Assembly: GCA_963930185.1 (NCBI GenBank)
Contig: CAWVLT010000002.1
Span: 1 to 64,000 of the forward strand
From: JAGZEG01 sp963930185
Lineage (GTDB): Bacteria; Actinomycetota; Coriobacteriia; Coriobacteriales; UMGS124
Length of the DNA stretch: 64,000 nt
Reading direction: 5' to 3'
Part shown: positions 9,709 through 17,361 of the stretch, in pieces
How positions within the stretch are numbered: the stretch's first letter is position 1
How the letters are laid out: the number at the start of each line of letters is the position of its first letter
Notes under the pieces: generated by a model
What the model saw: only the letters and a program-made list of their open reading frames with translations
The model's database searches: none
Told to the model about the DNA's origin: nothing
Made by a program: the position numbers and the translations under genes

Positions 9709-10367
9709 GCCTGCTCAACTTTCTTCCAGTCGGCCAGGAAGCGCTCCAGGCCACGGTCGGTCAGGGGGTGCTGGACGCACTTGCCCAGGACGCCGAAGGG
9801 AACGGTCGCGATGTCGGCGCCCATGAGGGCGGCCTGGGCGACGTGGTGGGGCGAGCGGACGCTGGCCGCGATGATCTCCACCTCGTGGCCGTAGTCAAAG
9901 CCGTTGATGGCCGAGATCACGTCGCCGAGCTGGTTGAGCCCGTCCTCGGCGATGTCGTCGAAGCGGCCGACGAACGGCGAGATGTAGCGCGCGCCCGCGC
10001 GGGCGGCGAGGATCGCCTGCGTGGCGGAGAACACGAGCGTCATGTTGACGTCGATGCCCTCCTCGGCGAGCTGGCGGGTGGCGGCCAGGCCCTCGGGCAT
10101 CACGGGGATCTTCACCACGACGTTGGGGGCGATGGCATGAAGCCTGCGGCCGTCGGCGACGATCTCGTCGCGCGTCATTGCCGTGGTCTCAGCGGACACG
10201 GGGCCGTCGACGATCTGGCAGATTCGGGCGATGTGGTCCTCGAAGTCGGCCAGCTTGCCGCCGATCTTGGCGTACAGGGACGGATTTGTAGTTACGCCGC
10301 TGATGACGCCCCACGACGCTGCCTCACGGATCTCGTCGAGGTCCGCGGTGTCCAGAAAGAACTTCAC
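9705..10367 (-). CDS. transaldolase / fructose-6-phosphate aldolase family
   Basis: A 220-residue class I aldolase of the short transaldolase/FSA group. The GTG at 10367 is chosen because AAGGAG precedes it and the family N-terminus (KFFLDTADLDEIREA) starts there. The Schiff-base lysine is Lys86 in NVVVKIPVMPEGL. The TTNPSL motif near residue 27 and the length match the family. It would move three-carbon dihydroxyacetone units in the non-oxidative pentose phosphate pathway; whether it acts as transaldolase or fructose-6-phosphate aldolase cannot be told by eye. It overlaps rho by four bases and is the promoter-proximal gene. Confidence 0.93.
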   Translation of the reverse strand: MKFFLDTADLDEIREAASWGVISGVTTNPSLYAKIGGKLADFEDHIARICQIVDGPVSAETTAMTRDEIVADGRRLHAIAPNVVVKIPVMPEGLAATRQLAEEGIDVNMTLVFSATQAILAARAGARYISPFVGRFDDIAEDGLNQLGDVISAINGFDYGHEVEIIAASVRSPHHVAQAALMGADIATVPFGVLGKCVQHPLTDRGLERFLADWKKVEQA

Positions 10368-10772
10368 GGTGGCTCCTTCTTTGTTGGGAATACGAAGTGA
10401 CGCGATTCGTCGCGCACCGTCGACGCTTCGCATACGGAGGGCCTTCCCGACCCAGTACCGCCTTGTATAATGCGGGCGGGCCCGCACGCTCGGCATGGTG
10501 TCTCTAGGAAGGTGTGTGTTGGGGTATCATGCGAAGATTATCGAGAGATGCAGCGGCTCTTTGCCGCGTCAGGCGCGACTATACCACACTCGACGGGCAC
10601 ATAGGGCGGGGAATTTTGTTAATTCGCACATCAAACGCGGCAAAGAGCACCAATCCACCATCACCATGGGTCAAAATCTCCCTGGAGCGCCCCGCACAAG
10701 GCCCCCGGGGCATCGGGGGCGCATGATCCAGAAAAGCACGCAGTCGAAATTGGCGCGAAGGAAGGCCACGGC
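10368..10772. other. divergent promoter region between transaldolase and tmk
   Basis: No gene. A perfect TATAAT lies at 10466-10471 on the plus strand, with a weak TTCCCG 16 bases upstream. A 14-base perfect inverted repeat is found at 10556-10569 and 10635-10648. The region should contain promoters for both the transaldolase-rho and tmk-holB-ricT operons. Confidence 0.5.
10556..10648. repeat. 14-bp perfect inverted repeat with 65-base spacer
   Basis: GCTCTTTGCCGCGT at 10556-10569 and its exact reverse complement at 10635-10648 bracket an AT-richer segment. It could be an operator pair or a transcript structure ahead of tmk. There is no T-run, so it is not an obvious terminator. Confidence 0.7.
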
Positions 10773-11459
10773 ATGCACACTGCCACGCAGCAGACAGACA
10801 ACTCGGCCCATCGGGGCGTCTTCGTCACCTTCGAGGGGGTTGACGGGGCAGGCAAGTCCACACAGTGCGCCCTGGTGTGCGCCGGCCTGGCCATGCTGGG
10901 CCGCACGGTGGAGAGGCTGCGCGAGCCGGGCGGGTGCGCCATCGGCGAGCGCGTCCGCGCCGTGCTGCTCGACCCCGAGCTCTCGGGGATGGACCCCGTC
11001 TGCGAGCTGCTCCTCTACGAGGCGGCCCGCGCCCAGCTCGTCGCGGAGGTCATACGCCCCGCGCTGCAGGCGGGCTCGGTCGTGGTGAGCGACCGCTTCT
11101 ACGACTCGACGATGGCCTACCAGGGATTTGCGCGCGGCCTGGGCGCGCAGGGCGTGCAGCGCGCCAACGCCCTGGCCTGCGGCGAGGTGGCCCCCGACCG
11201 CACGATCCTGCTCGACCTCGACCCCCGGGGCGCCTTCGAGCGCGCCACCGCGTCGGGCGCCGACAGGCTCGAGCAGGAGGGGGAGTCGTTCCAGGAGAGG
11301 GTCCGCGAGGGATTTTTGCACGTCGCCCGGCAGGAGCCGCAGCGCGTGCGCGTGATCGACGCGCGCGGCAGCGTGGGCGAGGTGTACGAGCGCGTCAGGC
11401 AGTGCCTGGCCGACCTGGTGGAGCTGCCCCCCTACGAGCAGGTGCGCCATGCCATCTGA
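10773..11459 (+). CDS. tmk: thymidylate kinase
   Basis: Phosphorylates dTMP to dTDP for DNA synthesis. The 228 residues match the family length. The P-loop GVDGAGKS is at about 22-29, the substrate-binding REPGG at about 51-55, and SDRFYDSTMAYQG carries the conserved DR(F/Y) and nucleotide-binding residues. A purine-rich site (GAAGGAAGG) lies just before the ATG. It overlaps holB by 11 bases, in the conserved order tmk-holB-ricT. Confidence 0.97.
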   Translation: MHTATQQTDNSAHRGVFVTFEGVDGAGKSTQCALVCAGLAMLGRTVERLREPGGCAIGERVRAVLLDPELSGMDPVCELLLYEAARAQLVAEVIRPALQAGSVVVSDRFYDSTMAYQGFARGLGAQGVQRANALACGEVAPDRTILLDLDPRGAFERATASGADRLEQEGESFQERVREGFLHVARQEPQRVRVIDARGSVGEVYERVRQCLADLVELPPYEQVRHAI

Positions 11460-12576
11460 CAAGAGCCTCATCGCGCGCGGTCTCACCGGCCAGGACGCCG
11501 TCCGTTCGTTTCTCTCGAGCGCCGTGGACCAGGGGCGCGTGAGCCACGCGTACCTGTTCGTAGGCCCCCCGGGCTCGGGCAAGCTCGACGCCGCCTACGC
11601 CCTCGCCCAGGCGGCCATGTGCCCCCAGGGCGGCTGCGGCGCCTGTGACGACTGCGTGCGCGTCGCCCGCCGCGTGCACCCCGACGTGCACCTGCTCCAG
11701 CCGCAGAGCGCCGTGGGGTACCTGGTCTCGCAGATTCGCGAGCTCATCGACGACATGCCGCTGGCGCCCATCCGCGGCAGAGGCAAGGTGTACATCCTCG
11801 ACGAGGCCGAGGGCCTCACCTCGGCCACCGCCAACGCGCTGCTCAAGTCGCTCGAGGAGCCGCCCGACCACGTGATGTTCATCCTGCTGGGCACGAGCAG
11901 GGAGGCCATCCTGCCCACGGTGATCTCGCGCTGCCAGGTGGTCCCGTTCAGGAACATACCGACGCACGACTCCGTGCGCGCCCTGGCCGACGAGCTGAGC
12001 ATGCCCGACAACCTGTGCAGGCGTGCGCTGGGGTGCTGCTCCTCCCCCGCCCAGGCCCGCGGCTTTCTGGGGTCCGAGTCGCGACAGGAGGCGAGACGCC
12101 AGGCGCTGCAGGCGCTCGAGCGGCTCGCCGACGCCGACGAGCTCGACGTCCTGAACTCCGCGCGCAGGGCGATCCTGGCCGCCAAGGCGCCGCTGTCCGA
12201 CCTCAAGGACGCCCAGCAGGCCATCCTGGAGGAGAACGCGAGCTGGATGAGCTCCGGAGCCATGAAGGAGTTGGAGGAGCGCCAGAAGCGCGAGCTGTCG
12301 GCGCGCGAGCGTTCGGGTATCATGGAGATGTTCGGCGCGCAGCGCTCGCTGCTGCGCGACGCGCTCATGATGGCCTCGGGCAGCCAGGAGGAGCCCTGCT
12401 GCGACGACTTCGCCCGTACGGCGCAGGCGTATGCCTGCAGGCTGGGAACTGACGGCCTCGCGCGCGCCCTTGCGTGCGTCGACAGGGCGTGCGAGCGCGT
12501 CAGGTCCAGTGTCTCGCCCCAGCTGGCCCTGGAGGCCATGCTGTTCGATATCAAGGAGATGCTCAAGTGCCACTAG
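11449..12576 (+). CDS. holB: DNA polymerase III subunit delta'
   Basis: Clamp-loader subunit, 375 residues. P-loop-like GPPGSGK at 39-45, a zinc-knuckle set Cys58/63/66/69, the Walker B ILDEAEGL, and the SRC sensor motif (VISRCQVV) in the expected order. Residues about 205-375 form the variable collar region. It overlaps tmk upstream and ricT downstream, so the three are one transcription unit, consistent with coupling of dTTP supply to replication. The C-terminal half is divergent, as is usual for this subunit. Confidence 0.95.
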   Translation: MPSDKSLIARGLTGQDAVRSFLSSAVDQGRVSHAYLFVGPPGSGKLDAAYALAQAAMCPQGGCGACDDCVRVARRVHPDVHLLQPQSAVGYLVSQIRELIDDMPLAPIRGRGKVYILDEAEGLTSATANALLKSLEEPPDHVMFILLGTSREAILPTVISRCQVVPFRNIPTHDSVRALADELSMPDNLCRRALGCCSSPAQARGFLGSESRQEARRQALQALERLADADELDVLNSARRAILAAKAPLSDLKDAQQAILEENASWMSSGAMKELEERQKRELSARERSGIMEMFGAQRSLLRDALMMASGSQEEPCCDDFARTAQAYACRLGTDGLARALACVDRACERVRSSVSPQLALEAMLFDIKEMLKCH

Positions 12577-14177
12577 TCATTCCCGTCCGCATGCATTTCA
12601 ACGCCATGGACCTGTGGTTCAACCCGGCGAAGAGCGGCGCCACGGCCGGCGACCACGTCATCGTCACCACCGAGCGCGGCACGGAGTTCGGTCTGGCCAC
12701 CTCCGACCCCTTCGAGGCCCCCGCCGAGGAGATCAAGGGGGAGCTCAAGCCCGTGCTGCGCGTCGCCTCCGAGCGTGACGTCGCCAAGGCGGAGAGCCTG
12801 GTCCGGCGCGGCGAGGAGGCCATGCCCGTCTTTCGCGACCTCATCCGCTCGCACGGCCTGGACATGAAGCCGGTGGGCGTGGAGTTCCTCTTTGGCGGGG
12901 AGAAGGCGGTGTTCTACTTCGCCGCCGAGGAGCGTATCGACTTCCGCGACCTGGTGCGCGACCTCGCGGGCAAGTTCCGCCAGCGCGTGGACATGCGCCA
13001 GATCGGCGTGCGCGACGAGGTGCGCCTGGTGGGCGGGTACGCCCCGTGCGGGCAGGAGCTGTGCTGCGCCCGGTTCGGCGGCAAGTTCGAGCCCGTCTCG
13101 ATCCGCATGGCCAAGGAGCAGGACCTGCCGCTCAACTCCGCCAAGATCTCGGGTATGTGCGGCAGGCTCATGTGCTGCCTGCGCTACGAGTTCGAGGCGT
13201 ACCGCGACTTCAAGAGCCGCGCCCCCAAGCGCAACGCCGTCATCGACACGCCGCTGGGCAAGGCCAAGATCGTCGAGTACAACACGCCGCGCGAGACCAT
13301 AACGATGCGTCTGGAGAACGGCAAGTCCTTCACGGTGGCCCTCTCGGAGATGAGCTGCTCGCAGGAGTGCAAGAAGAAAGCGCAGGCGCAGAACTCTCCC
13401 CTGCGCCCCGACACGGTGAGCCGCGAGGCCCTGGAGCGCATCGGCACCGCCGAGATAGCGCTGCAGCTCGCCGAGCTGGACCGCGCGAGCAACCCCGAGG
13501 CGTACGAGCTCGACAGCTCGCTGCTCACCAAGACGCGCCAGCGCCGCCCCTCTCACACCGCCGACGCCGACGCCCAGGCAAAGGACGCCGCCCAGCGACA
13601 GGCGCAGCCGCGCAAGCGGCGCTCCGCGGGCGGCGCGGCGCAGAAGGCCGAGGGAGACGCCCAGGCCGCGCAGGACAGCCGGCCGCCGCAGCGCAAGGGG
13701 ATGCGCCCGCGCCGCCAGGCCGCCAGCAAGCAGCAGGCGCAGCCCGAGGGCGGCCAGACCGCCGCGCAGCAGCCCAGGCGCACCCAGCAGGGCCAGCAGA
13801 GGGCGACGGACAAGGCGGCCGAGGCGACGCGCGCCCAGCATCGCGCGCGCAGGCACCACACCGTGGCCGAGACGCCCGCACAGGGCCAGCCCGGCGCCAC
13901 GACGCGCGTGCGCACGCCGCGCAAGCCCGGTGACGGCCAGGAGCGCCCGGCGCAGGCGGGCTCGGGCACCCCGCGGCAGCGCAGGCAGCACGTCGCGGGG
14001 CAGGCGGCCGACGCGAAGCGCCCGCAGTCCCCCAAGCCCAAGCAGGGCGGCGAGCCGCGCAAGCGGCACGCGCCCGACCAGCAGCGCCCCCAGGCGCAGG
14101 GGCAGGAGCAGCAGGGCCAGGCCAAGCGCAGGAGGCGCCGGCCCGGCGACAAGGGCGGTGCGCAGGCGCAGGACTAG
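12567..14177 (+). CDS. ricT: RicT/PSP1-domain protein with long basic tail
   Basis: A 536-residue member of the PSP1 family (RicT in Bacillus, part of the Ric complex that influences RNase Y and mRNA processing). GTG at 12567 is chosen because AAGGAG at 12553-12558 gives eight-base spacing; it overlaps holB by ten bases. The cysteine pattern known from Bacillus RicT as Fe-S related is present: CGQELCC (161/166/167) and CGRLMCC (198/203/204). The PSP1 core ends near residue 290. The last roughly 210 residues are low complexity, rich in Gln, Ala, Arg and Lys, and probably disordered and nucleic-acid binding (inference). The partners RicA/RicF are not in the window. Confidence 0.93.
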   Translation: MPLVIPVRMHFNAMDLWFNPAKSGATAGDHVIVTTERGTEFGLATSDPFEAPAEEIKGELKPVLRVASERDVAKAESLVRRGEEAMPVFRDLIRSHGLDMKPVGVEFLFGGEKAVFYFAAEERIDFRDLVRDLAGKFRQRVDMRQIGVRDEVRLVGGYAPCGQELCCARFGGKFEPVSIRMAKEQDLPLNSAKISGMCGRLMCCLRYEFEAYRDFKSRAPKRNAVIDTPLGKAKIVEYNTPRETITMRLENGKSFTVALSEMSCSQECKKKAQAQNSPLRPDTVSREALERIGTAEIALQLAELDRASNPEAYELDSSLLTKTRQRRPSHTADADAQAKDAAQRQAQPRKRRSAGGAAQKAEGDAQAAQDSRPPQRKGMRPRRQAASKQQAQPEGGQTAAQQPRRTQQGQQRATDKAAEATRAQHRARRHHTVAETPAQGQPGATTRVRTPRKPGDGQERPAQAGSGTPRQRRQHVAGQAADAKRPQSPKPKQGGEPRKRHAPDQQRPQAQGQEQQGQAKRRRRRPGDKGGAQAQD

Positions 14178-14283
14178 GTACGCAGACAGCAGGCCGGTGG
14201 GCGCCCCGAGCGCCGGCCTGCCTCCACGCGGCACGACAGGAAGCAAGGCCGAATGACGGCACGACAGGAGTAGGAGCTAGCAC

Positions 14284-15270
14284 ATGGGATACAAGGTCGC
14301 CGTCCTCACGGACGCGCACGCACCCGAGGCCACGGCCGGATGCGCCGAGTCGGCCTGCCCGGACGTCCAGTGGATATGCGACGCGCTGGCGCAGGCGGGC
14401 CACGAGGCCGTCACCCTGCACGCAGGCGCCCGCCTGACGCACGACCTGCGCGAGGCACGCCCCGACGTGGCGATCGTGGCCCATGGGCAGACCGGGCGCG
14501 CGGCGCAGGCGGGCGTCGAGTCGCTGCTCGAGCTCCTCGGCATCCCCCACGTGGGAACGCCCGCGCTGACCTGCCGAGAGGTGGCCGACCGCGCGCTGCT
14601 CGCCCAGCGGATCGAACAGCTTCGCGGCGAGGGGGAGCCTCTCGCCGCCGTGACCCCGTGCGGCGTGGCCCTCGCCCCGGGCGCGATCGCCGGCCTGGGG
14701 GCCCTCGACGCGATCGACCTCATCGAGGGCGCGGTTCCCGCGGGATACCCCGTCTGCGTCAGGGGGTGCCTGCCGGGGCTGATGCCGGGCGTCAGCAAGG
14801 CAGACGACCGCGCCTCGCTTGCCGCCGTGCTGGCGCAGGCCTCGCAATCCGCGGGCGCGGGATGCCCCGTCATCGTGCAGGAGTGGGTGCAGGGAGTCGA
14901 GATGGTGGTTCCCGTGCTGGGTGACGAGCGGGACGCCTACGTGCTGCCGTCCGTCGAGGCGCCCGCCCCGGGCGGCGCGCCCGTGTGCCCCGTGTGTGGC
15001 GAAAGCCTCTCTCCCTCCGGGCAGGAGGCCCAGGCGATCCGCAGCGAGATCGAGCGTGCGGCGCTCGACGCCTACCTCGTCAGCGGCTGCCGCGACCTCG
15101 GGTGCGTCACGCTTGTGTGGGACGGGGGGCGCTGCCACGTGCTGGGGGTGGACCCCACGCCCGACATGTCCGCGCGCGGCCTGGTGCGCCTGTCGATCGA
15201 GGCCGCGGGCATCAGCCCCTCCGAGATCCTCGACGAGCTCGTGAGCGTCGCCGTGGAACGCGGCAACTAG
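14284..15270 (+). CDS. degenerate D-alanine-D-alanine ligase-like ATP-grasp protein
   Basis: 328 residues. The fold signature of Ddl is visible: an N-terminal AHGQTGRAAQAGVESLLELL segment (compare LHGxxGEDG), IPHVGTPALTCREVADRALL, and the ATP-grasp core VIVQEWVQGVEMVVPVLGD. However, the magnesium-binding motif normally read as E-x-N-T-x-P-G appears as GVDPTPDMS, so both usual ligands are missing, and a CPVCGES insertion is present. It may have lost ligase activity or use another substrate. AGGAG sits upstream of the ATG. It lies about 100 bases after ricT and 14 bases before the HAD gene, in the same direction. Confidence 0.75.
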   Translation: MGYKVAVLTDAHAPEATAGCAESACPDVQWICDALAQAGHEAVTLHAGARLTHDLREARPDVAIVAHGQTGRAAQAGVESLLELLGIPHVGTPALTCREVADRALLAQRIEQLRGEGEPLAAVTPCGVALAPGAIAGLGALDAIDLIEGAVPAGYPVCVRGCLPGLMPGVSKADDRASLAAVLAQASQSAGAGCPVIVQEWVQGVEMVVPVLGDERDAYVLPSVEAPAPGGAPVCPVCGESLSPSGQEAQAIRSEIERAALDAYLVSGCRDLGCVTLVWDGGRCHVLGVDPTPDMSARGLVRLSIEAAGISPSEILDELVSVAVERGN

Positions 15271-15284
15271 CCGGGCGGCGCGTC

Positions 15285-16148
15285 ATGGGAGGCCGTACGC
15301 CCAGGCAGGGCGTCGAGGGGCTGCTCGAGCTCGCGGGCAGGCTGCGGGCGGTGTTCGTCGACATGGACGGGACGCTGCTTCTGCCCGACTCGACGTTTCC
15401 GCCGCAGACCGAGCGTGTGATACGCCGCCTGACCTCCACGGGGGTGCGCTTCGTCCCGACGAGCGGGCGCACGCTCTGGTCGCTGCGCGAGGCGTTCGGC
15501 GAGCTTGCCGGGCAGATCGACTTCGTCGCCGGCAACGGCATGGACGTCGTGATGCGCGGGATGCCCCTGCGCCACCTGACGTATGACCCGCAGGCGATCG
15601 ACGTCCTGTGTGCCGCCGCCAGGGCCTGCCCCGTGCCGGTCGGCGTCGCCCTGTTCGACGAGGCGCGCGCCTACCTGCTCGACATGCACGTGGACTTCAT
15701 GCGCGGCCGCAGCGCCGTGCTCCTCGACGCCCCCGTGGTCAGCGAGGAAAGCCTCCCGGAGGGCCCCATCGTCAAGGCCGCCGTCGTGAGCCTGGGGCCG
15801 GCGCGCGAGGCCGCCCCGCTGCTCGAGGCGCCCCTGGGCGGGCTGCTTGAGCTCGCGGCCTGCGGCGGCCACTGGATGGACGCGCTGCCGCCCGGCTCGG
15901 GCAAGGCCAGCGGTGCGCGCCTGCTGCTCGACAGCATGGGCGCCACGGTGGACGAGGCCATGGCGTTCGGCGACTCGATGAACGACGCCAACCTGCTGGG
16001 TGCGATCCCGGCGAGCGTGGCCGTCGGCAACGCGATGGACCCCGTGAAGAAGCTGTGCGCCTTCGAGATCGGCCCGAATAGTGAAGCTAGTGTTGTTACC
16101 ACGCTCGACCTGATCGCGCAGGCGCGAGAGGCCAATTGTTTCAGGTAG
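15285..16148 (+). CDS. Cof-type HAD phosphatase
   Basis: A 287-residue haloacid-dehalogenase-family phosphatase. Motif I is VFVDMDGTLL (about residues 23-32), motif II the TSGRT segment, and motif IV GDSMNDANLL, typical of Cof/IIB sugar-phosphate phosphatases with a cap between motifs II and III. The ATG at 15285 is the first plausible start after the preceding stop; its ribosome site is weak. Substrate unknown. Probably co-transcribed with the Ddl-like gene. Confidence 0.9.
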   Translation: MGGRTPRQGVEGLLELAGRLRAVFVDMDGTLLLPDSTFPPQTERVIRRLTSTGVRFVPTSGRTLWSLREAFGELAGQIDFVAGNGMDVVMRGMPLRHLTYDPQAIDVLCAAARACPVPVGVALFDEARAYLLDMHVDFMRGRSAVLLDAPVVSEESLPEGPIVKAAVVSLGPAREAAPLLEAPLGGLLELAACGGHWMDALPPGSGKASGARLLLDSMGATVDEAMAFGDSMNDANLLGAIPASVAVGNAMDPVKKLCAFEIGPNSEASVVTTLDLIAQAREANCFR

Positions 16149-16257
16149 AATTCAGGCCATTGCATTTATTGAGAACTCGGGCGCGTACCTTGCACATACA
16201 ACGCAACGGCAATACTCTTACCTTGAATGATCATTGACTGAGAAAGTGGCTGAGCAC

Positions 16258-17247
16258 ATGGGCGACGAACGAGCCGAGAACCTTTCCTATGAGCGCGTAG
16301 CGGTCATCATCCCCTGCTACAACGAGGCACTCACCATCTCCAAGGTGGTCTCAGACTTTCGCCGCGAGCTGCCGGGCGCAGCCGTGTGGGTCTACGACAA
16401 CAACTCGACCGACGACACCGCCCGCCTCGCCCGCGAAGCCGGCGCGCGCGTGCGTCGCGAGCAGCGCAAGGGCAAGGGCAACGTCGTGCGCTCCATGATG
16501 CGCGACATCGACGCGGACTGCTACATCATGGTCGACGGCGACGACACCTACCCGGCAGAGGCGGCGCCGGAGATGGTGCGCCTGGTGCTGGAGGACGGCT
16601 ACGACATGGTCAACGGCGACCGCCTCTCCACGACGTACTTCGCCGAGAACAAGAGCGTCCTGCACGGGCTGGGCAACCGCCTCGTCCGTGGCATGATCAA
16701 CTTCCTCTTCAGAGCCAACGTGCGCGACATCATGACCGGCTACCGCGCCATGGGGTTCGGGTTCACCAAGACCCTGCCCGTCCTCTCGCGCGGCTTCGAG
16801 CTCGAGACCGAGATGACCATCCACGCCCTGGACAAGAACATGAAGCTCATCGAGGTGCCGATCGCCTACCGCGACCGCCCGGAGGGCTCCCACTCCAAGA
16901 TCAACTCGGTCACCGACGGCGCCAAGGTCATCGGTATGATCTTCAACCTCGTGCGCGAGTACCGGCCGCTGCTATTCTTCGGGGTCATCGGCCTGGTGCT
17001 GATGATCATTGCTGCGTGCTTCTTCGGCAGCGTCGTCGCCGAGTTCTTCCAGACGCACCTAGTGCCGCGCATACCCACGCTCGTCGTGTCGGTGGTGCTG
17101 CTGGTGCTGGGCCTGCTGCTCATCTCGACCGGCCTCATTCTCGACGGCACCGCCCACAAGGCGCGCAAGACCTTTGAGATCGACCTCAACGAGCTCATGT
17201 GGCGCCGCAGGCTCGAGAACGCCGAGCCGCACCCCGGCGAGGACTAG
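16258..17247 (+). CDS. GT2 family (DPM1/GtrB-like) membrane glycosyltransferase
   Basis: A 329-residue family-2 glycosyltransferase. The GT-A domain starts with VAVIIPCYNEALTI, has nucleotide-sugar Asp residues (DNNST-DDT, MVDGDDTYPAE) and ends with two C-terminal membrane helices (about 240-262 and 275-300). This layout matches polyprenyl-phosphate mannose/glucose synthases that load sugars on the lipid carrier for later transfer outside. ATG at 16258 is used; an in-frame TTG at 16234 is possible since neither has a strong ribosome site. The next gene, a DUF6020 membrane protein of the GT-C type, is a plausible consumer of the lipid-linked sugar (inference). Confidence 0.9.
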   Translation: MGDERAENLSYERVAVIIPCYNEALTISKVVSDFRRELPGAAVWVYDNNSTDDTARLAREAGARVRREQRKGKGNVVRSMMRDIDADCYIMVDGDDTYPAEAAPEMVRLVLEDGYDMVNGDRLSTTYFAENKSVLHGLGNRLVRGMINFLFRANVRDIMTGYRAMGFGFTKTLPVLSRGFELETEMTIHALDKNMKLIEVPIAYRDRPEGSHSKINSVTDGAKVIGMIFNLVREYRPLLFFGVIGLVLMIIAACFFGSVVAEFFQTHLVPRIPTLVVSVVLLVLGLLLISTGLILDGTAHKARKTFEIDLNELMWRRRLENAEPHPGED

Positions 17248-17273
17248 GGCGCGCGGGACACAACGAACCACCG

Positions 17274-17310
17274 AAGGGCGGGCACATGCTTTGGCATTGG
17301 CCCGCCCTTT
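17274..17310 (+). terminator. hairpin after the GT2 gene
   Basis: Arms AAGGGCGGGC and GCCCGCCCTT (17274-17284 / 17300-17310) form an 11-bp stem ending in TTT. It may terminate the GT2 transcript or attenuate entry into the DUF6020 gene. Confidence 0.65.
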
Positions 17311-17361
17311 ACGTAGCGGCGCCGACGTTCGGCGCGAATGGCGAGCGAAAGGATCGAAGCG

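Noticed and set aside
10466..10471. TATAAT as a confident promoter of tmk
   Set aside because: The -35 is poor and the distance to tmk is about 300 bases, so it is only noted.
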